A stretch of DNA of 64,000 nt, taken from JBJXHG01 sp046160865. GTDB lineage: Bacteria > Planctomycetota > UBA1135 > GCA-002686595. The stretch's first letter is position 1. Each line of letters starts with the position of its first letter. Both the position numbers and the translations under genes were made by a program. Location: the NCBI GenBank assembly GCA_046160865.1, contig JBJXHG010000191.1, forward strand, positions 13,855 through 77,854, in the 5' to 3' direction. Of this stretch, positions 25,233-33,216 are shown in pieces. A model generated the notes under the pieces. It was given only the letters and a program-made list of their open reading frames with translations. It searched no databases and was not told where the DNA came from.

Positions 25233-26384
25233 ATGTCGCGTTGGATCTCGATTCTTCTCGCGCTCGTCGCGCTGCTCGCGCCGGCACTCGGCCAGACGAA
25301 TTCCCCGGCGTACGTCGCGGAGTTCCAGAAGGGCATCGAAGCGCTGAACGCCGGCAAGCACGACGAAGGCATCGCGATCTTCAAGCGCCTGCTCGAGAAG
25401 AACCCGAACGACGCGGTGTGCGCGTACAACGTCGCGTGCGGCTACGCGAAGAAGAGCGACGTCGAGAGCGCCTTCGTCTACCTGACGCAAGCCGCGGACA
25501 AGGGCTTTGGCAGCATGGATACGCCGCAGGGCCAGAGCCACGTCGACTACATCGGCGTCGACAAGGACATCGAGGCGCTGCGCAAGGACGCGCGCTTCGC
25601 CCCGCTCGTCGAGAAGATGCGCGCGCTGCGGACGGTCGCGCAGAAGTACGCCGCGACGCCCGCGATCTACATCCCCGAGCGCATCCGCGCGTGGCCCGAG
25701 AAACCCGTGCTCGTCGTGTGTCACGAGCAAGGGGAGACGAAGGACCGCGTCGTCGCCGGACCGTGGAAGAGCGTGGCCGACGAGCTCGGCTACGCCCTGG
25801 TCGCTCCGTCGGGCAAGTATCCGATGCGCGGCGATCCACACGACGGGGTCGCGTGGTTCCTCGACGCGCTGACGTACACGTCCGCGCCCGCGCGCTACCA
25901 CCAATCGGTGCACGCGGCGTTCGAGGCGTTCCAGAAGGAGCACAAGGTCGATCGCGAGCACGTCTACATCTGCGGCGAAGGCGGCGGCGCGATCGTCGCG
26001 TGCGCGGTCGCCGTGTCGAAGCCCGACGTGTACAAGGCGGCCGTGCTGATGGAAGGCGTGCTCGTCCCGGGCCTCTTCGCCGATCACGGACGCAACGCGG
26101 GCAAGCTCGGACTGCGCGTGCGCTTCCTGAACGACCCCGTGCGCCTGCGCGAGGCGCTCGGCGCAGGCGAGGACGTCGCCGCGACGCTCGCGGAGTGGAA
26201 CGCGCTCCTGCGCACGTGGGGGATCCGCGGCGGCGCGGAGGAGTACGACGCGCAAGGCCTCGGCGTCGCCGGACGCACGCGCGTGATCGTGCAGACGCTC
26301 AGCGATCTCGCCAAGGTGCCGCTCATGCCCGTTCCGTTGCCGGACGACGCGCACACCGGCGCGAAGAAGGAACCGCCGAAGTAG
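25233..26384 (+). CDS. exported TPR plus alpha/beta-hydrolase-like protein
   Basis: Protein of 383 residues with a cleavable signal peptide (LLALVALLAPALGQ). Residues about 25-110 hold tetratricopeptide-like repeats (IEALNAGKHDEGIAIFKRLL, DAVCAYNVACGYAKKSDVE). The second half resembles a feruloyl-esterase or phospholipase/carboxylesterase-type hydrolase: KPVLVVCHEQGE, LGYALVAPSGK, and a nucleophile-like elbow in VYICGEGGGAIVA. The elbow has Glu where Ser is expected (GEGGG rather than GxSxG), so catalysis is doubtful. A GGWGIRGG-like segment and a Lys-rich tail follow. It might bind rather than cleave. Convergent with the next gene, 16 bases away. Confidence 0.65.
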   Translation: MSRWISILLALVALLAPALGQTNSPAYVAEFQKGIEALNAGKHDEGIAIFKRLLEKNPNDAVCAYNVACGYAKKSDVESAFVYLTQAADKGFGSMDTPQGQSHVDYIGVDKDIEALRKDARFAPLVEKMRALRTVAQKYAATPAIYIPERIRAWPEKPVLVVCHEQGETKDRVVAGPWKSVADELGYALVAPSGKYPMRGDPHDGVAWFLDALTYTSAPARYHQSVHAAFEAFQKEHKVDREHVYICGEGGGAIVACAVAVSKPDVYKAAVLMEGVLVPGLFADHGRNAGKLGLRVRFLNDPVRLREALGAGEDVAATLAEWNALLRTWGIRGGAEEYDAQGLGVAGRTRVIVQTLSDLAKVPLMPVPLPDDAHTGAKKEPPK

Positions 26385-26400
26385 CGGCGGCGACTTCCTC

Positions 26401-27480
26401 TCAGTCCCTCCCGCCGAGCTCGCGGAAGCGCGCCTCGGCACGCTCCGCTGCCGCGACGTCGCCGAGCGCGCGCAGCGTGCGTGCGAGCTCGCGATGGGCG
26501 CGCAGGAAGCGCGGCTGTGCCGCTGCGGCGCTCGCGCACACGCGCTCGAGATCCTCGCGCGCGGCGGCGTGCTCGCCGGCGCGCGCGAGGAACGAGCCGC
26601 GCGCGAAGTAGGCCGACGTGAGCTCGGGGTCGCATGCGAGCGCGCGATCGAAGCTCGCGCGCGCCGCGGGCGCATCGCCGAGCTGCGCGTGCGCTTCACC
26701 GAGCGTCTCGTACGCGCGGCAGAAATCTGGCGCGAGCGCGAGCAGCTCGTCGAGCACGGCTTTCGCGCGCTCGCCGTCGCCGGCCGCGAGCCACAACTCC
26801 GCGAGCCCGAGTCGCGGCAGCGGCTCCCGCGGGCTCTCGCGGATCTGCAACCGACGCGCGCGATAGAACGCGCGCCATTGCCCCGTGCGTTGCGCCTCCG
26901 CGCGGCAGCGTTCCGCGCCGGCCGCGTCGCGCCGCTGCAGCGCGGCTTGCATCTTCATGTGCCACGCCGCGGATGCTTCGGCGGCGAGCGGCGCGCGTGC
27001 GAGGAAGCCGTCGAGCAGCGGTTGCGCAGTTTGCGCTTCTCCTGCGCGCGTCCGTGCGCGCGCGAGCTCGTACCAGCACGCGGCGTGACCCGGGTAGCGC
27101 ACGGTCTCGCCTTCGGCGAGCAGACGTACCGCGCGCTCCAGCTCGTCCGACTCGATCGCTTGGCGCGCTTCCTCGATCGCGAGCCACGCCGTCGTGCGCG
27201 CGTCACGCGGCGCGGACGCGAGCAGCGCACGCGCGCGCTCGCGCTCGCCCGTCGCGAACAAGGCGCGCGAGACGAGCGCGAGCGCTTCGCCGTCCTGCGC
27301 GAGCGCGCCGTCCTTCGTCACGCGCGGTACGCCGTCCGCAACCACCTCGGTGGCGAGATCGAGCTCGAGCGCGTCGTGCCAACGCTCGAGCAGCGCGCCG
27401 CGCGGCGGCGCATCGGGCGCAGCTTGCGGCGCGAGCGCGCTGAGCGCGAACCACGCGAATGCGTGCGCGGCGAGCATCAT
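26401..27480 (-). CDS. exported TPR-repeat protein
   Basis: Protein of 359 residues, start ATG 27480 chosen because it overlaps the upstream stop as ATGA and opens a signal-like N-terminus (LAAHAFAWFALSALAPQ). The rest is tetratricopeptide-like: AREDLERVCASAAAAQPR, LGLAELWLAAGDGERAKAVL, ETLGEAHAQLGDAPAARASF, ALACDPELTSAYFARGSFLA. It is translationally coupled to the CRTAC1-type protein upstream, so the two probably act in one complex outside the cytoplasm. No catalytic motif is visible. Confidence 0.75.
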   Translation of the reverse strand: MMLAAHAFAWFALSALAPQAAPDAPPRGALLERWHDALELDLATEVVADGVPRVTKDGALAQDGEALALVSRALFATGERERARALLASAPRDARTTAWLAIEEARQAIESDELERAVRLLAEGETVRYPGHAACWYELARARTRAGEAQTAQPLLDGFLARAPLAAEASAAWHMKMQAALQRRDAAGAERCRAEAQRTGQWRAFYRARRLQIRESPREPLPRLGLAELWLAAGDGERAKAVLDELLALAPDFCRAYETLGEAHAQLGDAPAARASFDRALACDPELTSAYFARGSFLARAGEHAAAREDLERVCASAAAAQPRFLRAHRELARTLRALGDVAAAERAEARFRELGGRD

Positions 27481-29291
27481 CGAAAGGCCTCCGACGACAC
27501 GAGCCCTCGGCCTTCGCGCACGACGAGCCGCCGGTCCGTGGCGCCGCCCGGCAACTCGTCGACGCGGCCGGACGGCCACTCCACGCGCACGTGCGCGTAC
27601 GCGCGCCGCGCGCCGAGACCGAAGTGCAGCCAGGGCGTGCTCGCGGATTGGTAGCCGGCGGCCGTTTGGACTTCGGCGAGCCACGCTTCTTCGTCCTCGC
27701 CGCTGCCCGCGACGACGATCACGCGCGCGCCGTGCGCATCCGTCGTCGAGCGTTTCGGGCCCGCAGCGCGTGGATCACCGATGCAGCGGATCGCGAGCCG
27801 GTGATGGCCGGCGCCCATGCGGTTCATGCCGAGCGCCACGGGCGCGTCGATGCGCACGAGCGCGATGTCCGGCGCGCCGTCCAGATCGAAGTCGCCGACG
27901 GCGCTGCCGCGCGCTCCGATCGCGGCCGCGAGGAGCGAGCGCTCGCTGCGCGGCTCGATGCGGCGCGCTTTCGGCTCCGGCCCGAGTCGCCACGCGGTCG
28001 GCGCTTGGCCGTAGCGCGTGCCCGTGCCCGGCCGGTCGGCTTGCGGATACACGTGGCCGTTCGCGGTGAAGAGCTCGAGCCAGCCGTCGCCGTCGAGATC
28101 GACGAGATGCACGCTCCACGACAGCAGCGGCAGCGTGTCGCGCGCGAGCGCGTAGCGGAACGTCGCGTCGTCGAATCCGCGCGGCGTGCCGAGATAGAGC
28201 TGCGTCGGCTCGTCGGAGAAGTTCGTGATCGCGCAGTCGAGCGCGCCGTCGCGGTCGACGTCGCCGGCGGCGACGCCCATGCTCGCGAGCGCGCGGCCAT
28301 CCATCGACAGCGCAACGCCGGTCACGGTCGCGAGATCGCGGAACCTGCACGCGCCGTTCAGCCCGCCGTCGTTGATCCACAGCACGTTCGGCGCGCTGTC
28401 GTGTCCGACGAACACGTCCGTGTCGCCGTCGCCGTCCGCGTCGAACGGCAGCACGCCGAGCGCGTAGCCGGCCACCGCGCCCTCGAGCCAGCGCGCGCTC
28501 ACGTCCTCGAACGTGCCGTCGCCGCGTCCGCGCAAGAAGCGGTCGCGCTGTCCCGTGAGACCGACGGGTCCGCAGTACACGTCGTGGCCTTTGAACCGGC
28601 ACGGCACCGCGAGCGGTCCGTCGCCGAGCTTGCCGAGCGGCGGATCGAGCGGATCGAGATCGAGGTACTGCGCGGCGTACAGATCCAGAGCTCCGTCGCG
28701 ATCCGCATCGAAGAGCGCGACGCTCGTCGTCCACGCCGGCGGATGGCCCTTCTCGCGCGGTGCGCCCGGAACGAGTCGCGCGAGGCCCGCGGGAGCGACG
28801 CCGGCATCGGTGCGTGGAAGGAGCTCGCCCCGCTCGTCCTGCACGAGCACGACGAGGTCGCCGAAGCCCGCGACGACGAGGTCCGTGTCGCCGTCCCCGT
28901 CGACGTCGCCGGTCGCGAGCCCGGTCCACCAACCCGAGAGTCCCGGGCCCGGCCGGCGCGCGAACGCGCCGCGTCCGTCGTTCACGTACACCTCGACGTC
29001 GGCGCCGGGTCCGCGCACCACATCGGCGAGCGCTGCGAGACCTTGCGTGAACACGAGGTCGAGATCGCCGTCGGATTCGAGATCGATGGCCGCGACACCG
29101 GCGCCGTTCGCTTCGAGGATCGTCGGCTTTTCCTCCGCGCCGGATCGATTCACGTACGTGAGCCCGCGCGCGCGCGCTTCCTCGACGATGTCGTCTTCCG
29201 CGGCGGACGGCGGGGCCGGATCCGGCGCCGGATCGCACGCTGCGAGAGCGGCGCCGACGACGAGTGCTCGGAGCTTGCGCGTAAGTCTCAC
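27477..29291 (-). CDS. CRTAC1-type FG-GAP repeat lipoprotein with ASPIC/UnbV domain
   Basis: Lipoprotein of 604 residues from a GTG start; lipobox VVGAALAAC (Cys near 19). Most of the chain is FG-GAP/VCBS beta-propeller repeats with Asp-rich calcium-binding-like loops, for example DLESDGDLDLVF, DVDGDGDTDLVV, DADRDGALDLY, DADGDGDTDVFVG, DVDRDGALDCAI, DLDGDGWLELF and DFDLDGAPDIALV. The C-terminal ~110 residues form the ASPIC/UnbV domain (GARVIVVAGS, WLHFGLGARR, VRVEWPSGRVDELPG). The family is common in Planctomycetes; its molecular role is unknown. It forms a two-gene unit with the TPR protein downstream. Confidence 0.88.
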   Translation of the reverse strand: MRLTRKLRALVVGAALAACDPAPDPAPPSAAEDDIVEEARARGLTYVNRSGAEEKPTILEANGAGVAAIDLESDGDLDLVFTQGLAALADVVRGPGADVEVYVNDGRGAFARRPGPGLSGWWTGLATGDVDGDGDTDLVVAGFGDLVVLVQDERGELLPRTDAGVAPAGLARLVPGAPREKGHPPAWTTSVALFDADRDGALDLYAAQYLDLDPLDPPLGKLGDGPLAVPCRFKGHDVYCGPVGLTGQRDRFLRGRGDGTFEDVSARWLEGAVAGYALGVLPFDADGDGDTDVFVGHDSAPNVLWINDGGLNGACRFRDLATVTGVALSMDGRALASMGVAAGDVDRDGALDCAITNFSDEPTQLYLGTPRGFDDATFRYALARDTLPLLSWSVHLVDLDGDGWLELFTANGHVYPQADRPGTGTRYGQAPTAWRLGPEPKARRIEPRSERSLLAAAIGARGSAVGDFDLDGAPDIALVRIDAPVALGMNRMGAGHHRLAIRCIGDPRAAGPKRSTTDAHGARVIVVAGSGEDEEAWLAEVQTAAGYQSASTPWLHFGLGARRAYAHVRVEWPSGRVDELPGGATDRRLVVREGRGLVSSEAFR

Positions 29292-29484
29292 CTCACACGA
29301 GTCTCGCCGCAGCGGCGACGCGAAGAAAGTCGAGAGTTCGCGCGCGCGCTGGAGTACGCTGCGCGTGCGTCACGAACAGCGCGCCGAAAGCGGTCCGGCG
29401 GCGGACCCGAGTCCCACGCGCCCTAGTTTTCCCGCGTGACGCTTCGAGTCGCCGAACCCAGGGATCGCATCCCGCTCCCCGCAC

Positions 29485-30231
29485 ATGGTGCTGCGCAAGA
29501 AGAACCTGCTCGAGGCGTTCCAAGCGTCCGCGCCCGAAGGACGCAAAGCGCAGGCGCGCAAGCGCGTCGAGCCGGTCGCGTCCGGCGGGCCGTTCGCCCC
29601 CGGCGCTCCCGGCGGTGCGGCACAATCGGGCGCCGCGGCACAACCGGAGAGGCGCGGTAGCGGCTCGCGCGCGGCGCTCGCGCGCGCTCTCGGCCCGCGC
29701 GCGATCCAGATCGGGCTGCTCGCGCTCGTCGGCGCCATCGGCGCCGCCTACTGGCTCGGCCGCCGCAGCAACGTCTCCGCGAGCGATCCCGCCGCTGCCA
29801 GCGCAACGCTGGGATCCGGTGCGCTCGTCGGCATCAACGGAACGGCTCCGGCGCCGGCATCCGAGGCCGGGACCGCGGCGCTGAATCGCCAGACGGCAGA
29901 GCTCAAGACCGCCGAGGACCAGGCGCTGATGGATCCCTCGAACGACTACACGATCCGCCTGATCCAGTACTCGAACGACGAGCGCGGCTTGAAGCAGGCG
30001 CACGCGCTCTACGACCACCTGCGCCGCAAGGACCTGGTGCCGGTCGTCAGCCCGATCGTGCAGGGCAAGATCATCGTGCTCGTCGCGGGCGCCGCGCCGC
30101 GGATCAAGGATCTCGATGCGCTGATCAGCTACGTGCGCGGTCTGAAAGGCCCGAACCCGAAGGACGGCGTGCTGCCGTTCCAGGACGCGTTCGTCGTCAA
30201 CATCGACGATCTCGTGGCGCGGGAACGCTGA
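29485..30231 (+). CDS. single-pass membrane protein of unknown function
   Basis: Protein of 248 residues. Residues 1-70 are cytoplasmic, basic and Pro/Gly/Ala-rich (RKAQARKRVEPVASGG); one membrane helix lies at about 73-91 (AIQIGLLALVGAIGAAYW); the periplasmic part has a linker and a compact C-terminal domain from about 145 with NDYTIRLIQYSNDERGLKQA, HALYDHLRRKDL and GKIIVLVAGAA. The layout recalls SPOR-type peptidoglycan-binding proteins (cytoplasmic tail, one helix, linker, ~75-residue alpha/beta domain), but I cannot confirm SPOR from sequence alone. It starts 193 bases from the divergent CRTAC1 gene. Confidence 0.65.
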   Translation: MVLRKKNLLEAFQASAPEGRKAQARKRVEPVASGGPFAPGAPGGAAQSGAAAQPERRGSGSRAALARALGPRAIQIGLLALVGAIGAAYWLGRRSNVSASDPAAASATLGSGALVGINGTAPAPASEAGTAALNRQTAELKTAEDQALMDPSNDYTIRLIQYSNDERGLKQAHALYDHLRRKDLVPVVSPIVQGKIIVLVAGAAPRIKDLDALISYVRGLKGPNPKDGVLPFQDAFVVNIDDLVARER

Positions 30232-30290
30232 CGGGTCGGTGCTCGGCGGCGCGCGGCCGGACGCCGGCTGGCATCACCGCCGCTCGCGAG

Positions 30291-30296
30291 TACACT
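30291..30296 (+). promoter_or_regulatory. candidate -10 hexamer (TACACT)
   Basis: GAGTACACTG lies 125 bases before the small basic protein start. It is the third TACACT in front of a plus-strand gene, but further away than the others. Confidence 0.25.
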
Positions 30297-30421
30297 GTTC
30301 GGCCCCGATCGACGGCGAGAGGGGCGGCGAAGGAGGCGGCAGCGAGGCGCCTCGCCACAGCCGTCGAGAGAATCGCGCGTCGCGCTCGCCGCGGCCGCCC
30401 AGATGAATCCGAGTCGCATCC

Positions 30422-30727
30422 ATGTCGATCCATTCCAGCTTGCGTGTCGGCGACACCCTGAAGGGTGAGCGCAGCGTGTTCACGCGCATCGAGCGTTTGG
30501 CCGTCCTCAAGAAGGACGGACGCTTCAAAGAGGCGAGCAGCTCGGTCTACGGGCTCCCGAAGGTGCGCACGCGCTTCAAGGTCGCGGGCGGCAAGAAAAA
30601 GGCGGCCAAGGCCGAAGGCGACGCCGCGGCGAAGCCCGCCGCCGGTGGTGCCGCTCCCGCCGCTGCCGCGAAGGCCGGCGACAAGAAGGCCGCCGCACCG
30701 GCCGCGAAGAAGGCCGACAAGAAGTAG
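30422..30727 (+). CDS. PVC-type small basic protein
   Basis: Protein of 101 residues. The first ~54 residues (SIHSSLRVGDTLKGERSV, FTRIERLAVLKKDGRF, VYGLPKVRTRFKV) match the small basic protein family shared by Planctomycetes, Verrucomicrobia and Chlamydiae; this is the strongest taxonomic marker in the window. The family is very basic and is thought to associate with RNA or ribosomes, but a role is not proven. The remaining ~47 residues are a low-complexity Lys/Ala/Gly tail, which looks like an added nucleic-acid-binding tail. The queE gene starts 18 bases later on the same strand. Confidence 0.88.
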   Translation: MSIHSSLRVGDTLKGERSVFTRIERLAVLKKDGRFKEASSSVYGLPKVRTRFKVAGGKKKAAKAEGDAAAKPAAGGAAPAAAAKAGDKKAAAPAAKKADKK

Positions 30728-30745
30728 CGCGCGGGCCCTGCGCTC

Positions 30746-31606
30746 ATGGGCTTGCCGGTGCCGACGAGCCCGATCGCGATCGGGGGGACGCGCGTACGCG
30801 CGCCGGTCATGGAGGTCTTCGCTTCGATCCAAGGCGAAGGCGCGTACGTCGGCGAGCCACAGGTCCTCTTGCGCTTGCGCGGCTGTCCCGTGCGCTGCCG
30901 GTGGTGCGACACACCGGCGTCGCTCGTGCTCTCGCAGAGCGATCGCGCGCGCGTCGCCGCCGCCGCAGGCGCGCGCAGCGAGGATCCGTGGGCGACGCCG
31001 TTCCAAGCCGCGTGCTGGATCGCCGCGGTCGAGCCCGGCAATCCGCGCACGGTGAGCGTCACCGGCGGCGAGCCGCTGATGTGGCCCGACTTCCTGGTCG
31101 CGCTCAAACCGATGATCGTGCCTCGCCGCCTGCACCTCGAGACCGCCGGCGCGCATCCGCACACGCTCGCGCGCGTGCTCGGCGTCGTCGATCACGTCAG
31201 TCTCGATCTGAAGCCCGACCTCGATCTCGACGCGGCCGTCGAGCTCGACGGCGCGATCGATGTCGACGGCGAAGCCGAGCCTGCGCGCGTGCGCGAAGCC
31301 ACGCCGCGCACGCGTGAAGAGTGGCGCAGCGCGCGCGAAGCGTGTCTCGCGCTCGTCGCCGGCCGCGACGCGTGCGGCAAGATCGTCGTGAGCGGCGAGC
31401 GCGTGCCCGAGGATTTCCTGCCGCTCTTCGACGAGGTCGAGCGCAAGGCGCCGGGCCTCGCGCTCTATGTGCAACCGGTCACGCCGATGAACGGCGTGCG
31501 CGCGGCGTCACGCGCGCTCGTCGAAGCCGTGTGCGAGATGGCGCACGACCGCGACCTCGCGGTGCGCGTCGTGCCGCAAGTGCACCGGTTGATGAAGATG
31601 CCGTGA
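30746..31606 (+). CDS. queE: 7-carboxy-7-deazaguanine synthase (radical SAM)
   Basis: Radical SAM enzyme converting 6-carboxytetrahydropterin to 7-carboxy-7-deazaguanine in queuosine/7-deazapurine synthesis, 286 residues. The N-terminus reads MEVFASIQGEGAYVGEP, then LLRLRGCPVRCRWCDTP with the three cluster cysteines (CxxxCxxC), and the SAM-binding VTGGEPLMWPDF. Later segments LHLETAGAHP, DHVSLDLKPD and LYVQPVTPMNG agree with QueE. An ATG at 30809 (MEVFASIQ) is an alternative start; the ATG at 30746 adds 21 residues that are less conserved. Other queuosine genes are not in the window. Confidence 0.9.
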   Translation: MGLPVPTSPIAIGGTRVRAPVMEVFASIQGEGAYVGEPQVLLRLRGCPVRCRWCDTPASLVLSQSDRARVAAAAGARSEDPWATPFQAACWIAAVEPGNPRTVSVTGGEPLMWPDFLVALKPMIVPRRLHLETAGAHPHTLARVLGVVDHVSLDLKPDLDLDAAVELDGAIDVDGEAEPARVREATPRTREEWRSAREACLALVAGRDACGKIVVSGERVPEDFLPLFDEVERKAPGLALYVQPVTPMNGVRAASRALVEAVCEMAHDRDLAVRVVPQVHRLMKMP

Positions 31607-31633
31607 GCGCGCGCGGTGCGCCGACGCGCTTCG

Positions 31634-32977
31634 TCAGAACGAAGAGTCGACGATCGCGACGACGAACGAGTTGCCGTGCTTGAGCGCGCCGGTCGTGTCG
31701 AAGAAGAGCGAGCGCAGGCTCCACCACACGGATTCGACCGTCGGCTCGAGCGTTCCGACGGGCACGGACACCGAGAGCGTGCCGGTCGGTGGGATCACGC
31801 CGAGGTAGAGCGTGCGCGGCTTGTCCCACCGCGTGACCGAGTCGTGTCCCGGTCCAGCAGCGACGAGCGACAACGTCGACGCGTCGATCTTCGTGATCTG
31901 CACGTACGCGCGGTCGCCGGGCGCGCCGTGTAGCGTGAGCGACAGGTTGCCGCCCTCGCGCGCGAGCGGCACGCCGCTCAGGACGCGCGCGTCGCCCGAC
32001 AGCGGTGTCCAGCTTCCGACATCGACTTTCACGGGCACTCCGGCTTGGCCGTGCGGTGCGTGTCCGCCGCACTCGGAAGGACCTCCGGAACCCGCGGCGC
32101 CACCCGCCATCGAGCTCTCGAGCGTAAACGCGGCAGGAGTCGCGGTCGGAGGTGAAGCGGGACCGACCTGGATGCCGTTGCCGCCGTTACCGCCGGGGCC
32201 GGGCGAGCTGCAATTTCCGGTGAAGCCGCTGAACAGTCCCCAGCCACCGTCGGATCCTGCGCCACCTTGCAGCGTGCTGCCCGCGACGAGCGCGCCGCCC
32301 GCGACGAGCATCAGTCCGTGACCGCCACTCGCGCCAGGGTGGTGCTCGTCGTCGAACGCGGCTTGCGAGTGACCGCCATTCAGCGTGCAGCCGTACAGAC
32401 GCAAGAGCGGAGAGCTCGAGTAGAGCGCGGTCTGGCCGGGCGCACTGAAGTGCACACCCGCCGAGCCGTTCGCGCCGCTCAACATGGAGCCGACGAACTG
32501 CGTGTCGAAGTCTGCGCCGACGTTGGCGCAGGTCGTCCCGGTGCCGGAGTACTTTCCGATGAGCGTGCAGGCCTCGATGCGCAAGTGCCCTTGGTTCGCC
32601 TGCGTGCGGAGCGCGAGCATGTCGTTGAACGTCGCGCTGCCGCGGAGGCTACCGAGCACCACCATTCCATTGGACGCGACGTTCTGGATGCGCATCTCGC
32701 CATTCACGCGCACGGGCAGGCTCGGTGTCGAATCGCCGACGATCGAGAGCGACCGCCCGTCGATCGTGAAGGCGGCGTACGAGCTCGAAGCCGTCGCGAA
32801 CGGCTTCACGAGGATCGTGTCGAAGTCCGCCGACGCGTCGATCGCCGCTTGGATCTCGGTGAACGGTCCCGTCGGGCTGACCACGAGTACGTCGCCCGGA
32901 AGCGCGAACGCGGCGTGAGCGAGGCTCGCTGCGCCCATCGATGCCAGGAGCGCGCGGACGTGCGGATGGCGGATCAT
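31634..32977 (-). CDS. secreted beta-helix-like surface protein
   Basis: Exported protein of 447 residues with a signal peptide (MGAASLAHAAFA). ATG 32977 has GGAGG 8 bases upstream. The first part follows the parallel beta-helix start (VVSPTGPFTEIQAAIDAS, FDTILVKP, YAAFTIDGRSLSIVGD), as in pectate-lyase-like and PbH1 proteins. The middle is Gly/Ala/Ser-rich (GAGSDGGWGLF, GPGGNGGNGIQVG) and the C-terminal ~100 residues look like a separate beta domain (LSLTLHGAPGDRAYVQI, TLYLGVIPPTGTLSVSVPVGTL). Proteins of this plan are abundant in some marine Planctomycetes. No catalytic residues stand out. Confidence 0.72.
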   Translation of the reverse strand: MIRHPHVRALLASMGAASLAHAAFALPGDVLVVSPTGPFTEIQAAIDASADFDTILVKPFATASSSYAAFTIDGRSLSIVGDSTPSLPVRVNGEMRIQNVASNGMVVLGSLRGSATFNDMLALRTQANQGHLRIEACTLIGKYSGTGTTCANVGADFDTQFVGSMLSGANGSAGVHFSAPGQTALYSSSPLLRLYGCTLNGGHSQAAFDDEHHPGASGGHGLMLVAGGALVAGSTLQGGAGSDGGWGLFSGFTGNCSSPGPGGNGGNGIQVGPASPPTATPAAFTLESSMAGGAAGSGGPSECGGHAPHGQAGVPVKVDVGSWTPLSGDARVLSGVPLAREGGNLSLTLHGAPGDRAYVQITKIDASTLSLVAAGPGHDSVTRWDKPRTLYLGVIPPTGTLSVSVPVGTLEPTVESVWWSLRSLFFDTTGALKHGNSFVVAIVDSSF

Positions 32978-33137
32978 CGAAGACCTCCGTAGGGGCGTGT
33001 CGGTTTCTGCGACCAGCGCTGACTGGCGGGGACGACCTCGCCGCGCGGGACGCGTGCAATGGTCATTGACGCTTGCCGGCGACGAAACGGGGCAAGTATC
33101 CCCCCAGAATGCGCGCTGCGATCGTTCGGGAAACGCG

Positions 33138-33203
33138 CGAGCGGCGGCCCGCGTGTGCGTGGCCGCCGCTCGGTGACGATCGTGCGTCGTCGTGACGACG
33201 CAC
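33138..33203 (-). terminator. two consecutive hairpins downstream of msrBA
   Basis: A 12-bp perfect inverted repeat CGAGCGGCGGCC/GGCCGCCGCTCG (33138-33149, 33161-33172) and a second 10-bp repeat GTGCGTCGTC/GACGACGCAC (33182-33191, 33194-33203) follow the msrBA stop on the minus strand. No clear T tract. A double stem of this kind probably ends the msrBA transcript. Confidence 0.5.
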
Positions 33204-33216
33204 TCGGCTCAGCCGC

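Noticed and set aside
25233..26384. Calling the TPR/hydrolase-like protein an active esterase
   Set aside because: The nucleophile elbow reads GEGGG without Ser, so I describe only the fold resemblance.
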